The notes under the pieces: generated by a model
Database searches by the model: none
Told to the model about the DNA's origin: nothing
The model's input: only the letters and a program-made list of their open reading frames with translations
Position numbers and translations under genes: made by a program
From: RGIG5612 sp963589005
Lineage (GTDB): Bacteria > Bacillota > Clostridia > Lachnospirales > Lachnospiraceae
Direction of reading: 5' to 3'
Length of the DNA stretch: 64,000 nucleotides
Assembly: GCA_963589005.1 (NCBI GenBank)
Contig: CAVAJR010000010.1
Location: 3,925-67,924 of the forward strand
In this document: in pieces, positions 60,894-64,000 of the stretch
Position numbering within the stretch: the first letter of the stretch is position 1
Layout of the letters: every line of letters begins with the position of its first letter

Positions 60894-61679
60894 ATGGAAA
60901 TTATATCAGTTATTGTAGCATTGCTGTCTTCAATTGCGGGAGCTATTTGTGGCATCGGAGGAGGAGTAATTATAAAACCTGTTATGGATGCAGTTACTGA
61001 ATATTCAGCTGCTACTATCAATTTTATTTCCAGTGCAACTGTATTGTGTATGTCAGGATATTCCATTGCCAGAGGATTTGTTTTAAAAAAATCTGAAGTG
61101 CACGTACCCACGGCTTGCAAGTTGGGTGTAGGTGCAGCGATTGGAGGAGTAGTGGGTAAACTTATATTTGAGATTATCAAAGAGAAGGTTGTAGGTAGTA
61201 ACATTTTAACTGCCATACAAGCGATAGTTCTTCTGCTGATAACAATCGGGACATTGTTATATACATTTAATAAAAAACAAATAACAACAAGAAACGTTAC
61301 AAATTGGGGGTTAACCATAATAATAGGTTTGGCTTTAGGACTGATATCATCCTTTCTGGGAATAGGAGGCGGACCGATGAATTTGCCAGTTCTGTATTAC
61401 TTCTTTTCGATGAAAACAAAGGAGGCGGCGCAAAACTCACTGTTTATCATTGTAATATCTCAATTTACTAGTTTATTATTCACGGTGGCTAATGGTGCAG
61501 TTCCAGCTAATTTACCGGTAGTTCTATTGATTATCATGTCCTTAGCGGGTGTTGTTGGTGGAATAGTTGGTCGTGTCATTAATAAGCAAATTAACAGCAG
61601 AGGAGTCGAGAAGCTTTTCATTTTGCTTCTTTCGGTAATAGTATGTATATGTATTTATAATTTCGCGAGTAATATATGA
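60894..61679 (+). CDS. TauE/SafE family anion exporter (putative sulfate/sulfite exporter)
   Basis: A 261-aa membrane protein with about seven or eight helices and the family's duplicated glycine motif: GAICGIGGGVIIKPVMDA near residue 20 and SSFLGIGGGPMNLPVLYYF near residue 150. TauE/SafE proteins export sulfite, sulfoacetate or other sulfur anions. Next to two intracellular sulfatases, it most likely removes the released sulfate or sulfite; this role is inferred. It overlaps the maturase gene by 4 bases. Upstream is motif copy 3. Confidence 0.88.
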   Translation: MEIISVIVALLSSIAGAICGIGGGVIIKPVMDAVTEYSAATINFISSATVLCMSGYSIARGFVLKKSEVHVPTACKLGVGAAIGGVVGKLIFEIIKEKVVGSNILTAIQAIVLLLITIGTLLYTFNKKQITTRNVTNWGLTIIIGLALGLISSFLGIGGGPMNLPVLYYFFSMKTKEAAQNSLFIIVISQFTSLLFTVANGAVPANLPVVLLIIMSLAGVVGGIVGRVINKQINSRGVEKLFILLLSVIVCICIYNFASNI

Positions 61680-62785
61680 TGAAACACTTGTCCTTATTGA
61701 TAAAACCAGCATCTTCTTTGTGTAATATGAGATGTAAATATTGCTTTTATGCAAATGTAAGTGATTGTCGTGATGTAAGAGACTATGGAATCATGCAAGA
61801 AAAAACCACAAATAAAGTGTTGGATGCAGTATTTACAGATTTGAAAGAAAATGACTTTGTGACATTTGCGTTTCAAGGCGGCGAGCCGACTATGGCGGGA
61901 CTGAATTATTTTAGACATTTTGTTTTTTACGCCGATGAATGCAAAAAAAAGAAAAAAGTAACCGTTGATTATTCGATTCAGACGAATGGGCTATTTATTG
62001 ATGACGAGTGGTGTGAGTTCCTGAAAAAAAATAACTTCCTCGTGGGGCTGTCGTTGGACGGAACGCCTGAATATCATGACCAGAACAGACTGGATCAGTT
62101 TGGAGTGGGAACATATATAAGAGTTAGCAATACAGTAAAGTTATTCAAGAAATATAAAATCGATTTTAATGTTTTATGTGTGCTGACTAAAGAAAATGCA
62201 AAAGAGCCTCAAAAACTATGGGAGTACTTTATGGAGACAAACATTCGATTTTTACAGTTTATTCCGTGTATTCCAGAGCTTGATGAAGTAGATAATGAAT
62301 ATTCATTGACACCTGAATTATTTCATGATTTTTATGTTGCTATTTTTAAATTATGGATTGATCAAATAAAAAAGCATAATTACATTAGCGTAAAGCTGTT
62401 CGATGATATGGCTAATATGTTGGTATATAGAAGAATAACAGGGTGTGGATTGATAGGTAATTGTTCATTACAATATATTATAGAGGCTGATGGTAGCGTA
62501 TATCCGTGTGATTTTTATGTATTGGATGAGTATTGTTTGGGAAATTTAAAAAAAAATTCTCTGTCACAGATACGAGAGGCATATGAGAAATCTGCTTTTC
62601 ACAGGTTAAGAGGGAAATTATCAACAAAATGTGAAAATTGCAAAGTTTTAAATCTATGCCATGGTGGATGCATACGACTTAGGCAGAGCATGTATATAAG
62701 AGATGGCTATTGTGGCTATGGGGAGTTGCTTAGCGAAATTGGCGACTCGTTAATTCAAGCGGCGTATATAATAACGACAATCTGA
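61676..62785 (+). CDS. Anaerobic sulfatase-maturating enzyme (radical SAM, SPASM)
   Basis: A 369-aa radical SAM enzyme that oxidises the sulfatase active-site Cys to formylglycine without oxygen. The SAM cluster motif is C16-N-M-R-C20-K-Y-C23 in SLCNMRCKYCFYAN. FQGGEPTMAGL is the SAM-binding GGEP motif. The C-terminal SPASM region has GSVYPCDFYVLDEYCLGNL and KCENCKVLNLCHGGCIRLR, whose cysteines bind two auxiliary clusters. Both sulfatases upstream carry the Cys-type motif this enzyme modifies. It is co-transcribed with tauE (ATGA overlap). Confidence 0.93.
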   Translation: MMKHLSLLIKPASSLCNMRCKYCFYANVSDCRDVRDYGIMQEKTTNKVLDAVFTDLKENDFVTFAFQGGEPTMAGLNYFRHFVFYADECKKKKKVTVDYSIQTNGLFIDDEWCEFLKKNNFLVGLSLDGTPEYHDQNRLDQFGVGTYIRVSNTVKLFKKYKIDFNVLCVLTKENAKEPQKLWEYFMETNIRFLQFIPCIPELDEVDNEYSLTPELFHDFYVAIFKLWIDQIKKHNYISVKLFDDMANMLVYRRITGCGLIGNCSLQYIIEADGSVYPCDFYVLDEYCLGNLKKNSLSQIREAYEKSAFHRLRGKLSTKCENCKVLNLCHGGCIRLRQSMYIRDGYCGYGELLSEIGDSLIQAAYIITTI

Positions 62786-62848
62786 TAATGAACTACACTA
62801 AAAAAGGTTGCGTTATTCAACGAGATCTAAAAAACGTTGGTTGCTGTA

Positions 62849-62884
62849 TGATTGCCTAGGTTTATGCAGTAGGCAGTCATTTTT
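62849..62884 (+). terminator. Terminator after the maturase gene
   Basis: TGATTGCCTA pairs with TAGGCAGTCA (one G-T pair), 11-nt loop, followed by TTTTT. A TATAAT at 62884-62889 directly adjoins it but no good -35 is present. Confidence 0.75.
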
Positions 62885-62910
62885 ATAATAGATTGGAGGA
62901 AAAATTAGCA

Positions 62911-63714
62911 ATGTCAAATTTAAAAATGAACAAGACATTAATTATCCATAGCATCAATGATATTGATAATATTCCAGCTATGGAACGATGGTTTGTACAT
63001 CATCATTGTCCGGAGGTTATGGCACAGGAGCCATGGCTTACACGATACGTAATGTTTCGTGCTATGCCACCTGCTAAAGGTATGGCTGAGTTGGGATTTA
63101 TGAATTATCGTGTACATGAAAATTTTGGATTAAGTGTGGATGGACGTAGGAGTCTGAGAGGCTTACTGGGTATGACCCCAGAGCCGTGTGAACACGCTAT
63201 GACAGTAGCAATTGCTAATGTTCCAGCTGAACCTACGGAGGATTTTTTCGGGCAGTCGTTAAACCATGCAGACAAAGCATTTATCAGATTCGTGTATTTG
63301 ATGTCATATCCTAAGGGCATTTCAAGAGAAGACGGTGAGGAATGGTTCTTGAATACGTTTGTTCCAGAAGCGTGTAAGCTGCCAGGACTGATGAAATTCT
63401 TCTCTCATAAGTCTTATGATAGGCAGTATCCACCTATCCCATTGCCAGAGACAGGAAATGGTCCAGAGTTTGTAGAAATGGAAGATAACAATATTTTCTT
63501 CCATCGCTGGGATCGTGTATGTGAGATGTGGTTTGAAAATAATTCAGCATGGACTAATGCGTTTGTAGATAATCCGCCTATATGGACAATTCCGACATGG
63601 GCAAGCAGACAGACTTTTCCATTCGTGGAACCTATGAAGGATTTTGTCTGTACTAGCCTTCTTGAACGTCCAGATCAGAATATGCTTAAGCACTATGATG
63701 GATGTATATTCTAA
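62911..63714 (+). CDS. Protein with two EthD-like dimeric alpha/beta-barrel domains
   Basis: A 267-aa cytoplasmic-looking protein. Its first half (TLIIHSINDIDNIPAMERWFVHHHCPEVMAQEPWLTRYVMFRAMPP) and second half (FIRFVYLMSYPKGISREDGEEWFLNTFVPEACKLPGLMKFFSHKSY) each look like the ferredoxin-like fold of EthD and related dimeric barrel enzymes, with conserved-looking His and Trp residues. I do not recognise a characterised function. The sulfatase context suggests it acts on the desulfated product. GGAGG supports the ATG at 62911. Confidence 0.55.
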   Translation: MSNLKMNKTLIIHSINDIDNIPAMERWFVHHHCPEVMAQEPWLTRYVMFRAMPPAKGMAELGFMNYRVHENFGLSVDGRRSLRGLLGMTPEPCEHAMTVAIANVPAEPTEDFFGQSLNHADKAFIRFVYLMSYPKGISREDGEEWFLNTFVPEACKLPGLMKFFSHKSYDRQYPPIPLPETGNGPEFVEMEDNNIFFHRWDRVCEMWFENNSAWTNAFVDNPPIWTIPTWASRQTFPFVEPMKDFVCTSLLERPDQNMLKHYDGCIF

Positions 63715-63802
63715 CAAGTGATGGAATATACTGTAGAAGAATAAGGAATAAAGATTCATAGCCGTAACGCAACTGAATAATGGGCAGTGCGAACAATAAA
63801 AG

Positions 63803-63844
63803 AACAGAGGTATTGAAATGTGAAATTTCAGCCTCTGTTTTTTG
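63803..63844 (+). terminator. Terminator after the EthD-like gene
   Basis: AACAGAGG pairs with CCTCTGTT, enclosing TTGAAAT.../ATTTCA, followed by TTTTTTG. Confidence 0.8.
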
Positions 63845-64000
63845 AGGGAGGAAAAATGAGACAGTAAAAAATCTCCGAGCCATCGAGATTGATTGGAGAG
63901 GAGGTCACATCAGCAGCCGAGAGACTGCCCTTTTGCTGTGTTAAATTGGTTTTAAATATCTTTCACGAAAAAAAGTTGCATAAAAAATATTTGACGATAT
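63845..64000. other. No gene recognised to the window end
   Basis: AT-rich sequence with an isolated GAGGAGG (63898-63904) not followed by a plausible start. TTGCAT and TTTGACGATAT near the end may be part of the promoter of a gene beyond the window. Confidence 0.4.

Noticed and set aside
34210..62785. Sulfoquinovose breakdown by the sulfo-transketolase route
   Set aside because: Split transketolase and a TauE exporter recall it, but no sulfoquinovosidase or sulfo-sugar isomerase pair is present, and sulfatases cut sulfate esters, not C-S bonds.
1..64000. CRISPR arrays, IS elements, rRNA genes and known riboswitches
   Set aside because: No regularly spaced repeats, transposase motifs, rRNA cores or riboswitch consensus sequences were seen on either strand.

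Overview
The window reads as a chromosome segment of an anaerobic, low-GC Gram-positive of the Clostridia, most probably a Lachnospiraceae gut-type bacterium. Reasons are the secA-prfB order, the CIRCE/HrcA signal, an IscR-IscS-IscU-MnmA cluster, biotin pyruvate carboxylase, a DUF5721-like protein, strong AGGAGG ribosome sites, and oxygen-sensitive radical SAM and Fe-S enzymes. No IS element, integrase, CRISPR array or rRNA was seen. The taxonomic call is inference from gene content.

Region 1 (1-34.1 kb) is mostly housekeeping on the + strand. It holds secA (5' cut by the window edge), prfB and hom, then a tRNA-modification and processing block (tsaE, tsaB, rimI, RNase Z, tsaD) running into ispD. 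A tRNA-Ser(UGA), a TRIC-like channel, a YitT protein and malQ (minus strand) follow, then pyc. Next come a DUF3048 protein, a P-type ATPase reduced to its membrane part, GtrA and a secreted SleB-like wall protein. After these lie iscR-iscS-iscU-mnmA and a metal-resistance block (ArsR-AraC fusion regulator, separate HMA metallochaperone, CadA-type ATPase). 5-formyl-THF cyclo-ligase, htpG under CIRCE, an Mrp/Nbp35 ATPase and a phosphoribosyltransferase close the region.

Region 2 (34.2-49.7 kb) is an accessory catabolic island, by eye more AT-rich than region 1. A GntR/FadR regulator sits between two divergent units, with three copies of the palindrome TTGTANTACAA over their promoters. The left unit is glycerate kinase plus a LarA-type nickel racemase. 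The right unit is gntR, a TIM-barrel isomerase, a 2-hydroxyacid dehydrogenase, split transketolase, a zinc alcohol dehydrogenase, a complete Dpp/Opp ABC importer and a CocE/S15 hydrolase. Together these suggest import of a small conjugate, hydrolysis, and channelling of C2/C3 hydroxy- and keto-acids through hydroxypyruvate and D-glycerate into glycolysis.

Region 3 (49.8-63.8 kb) is a linked sulfate-ester module: two Cys-type sulfatases, a LysR regulator, a second Dpp/Opp importer, a TauE/SafE anion exporter, an anaerobic sulfatase-maturating enzyme and a protein with two EthD-like barrels. A 35-bp motif recurs in front of sulfatase A, sulfatase B and tauE, each time about 27 bp upstream of a -10 element, which defines a candidate sulfatase regulon. 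The best candidates for undescribed biology are this two-part island and the P-type ATPase that kept its metal-binding membrane core but lost its A, P and N domains.
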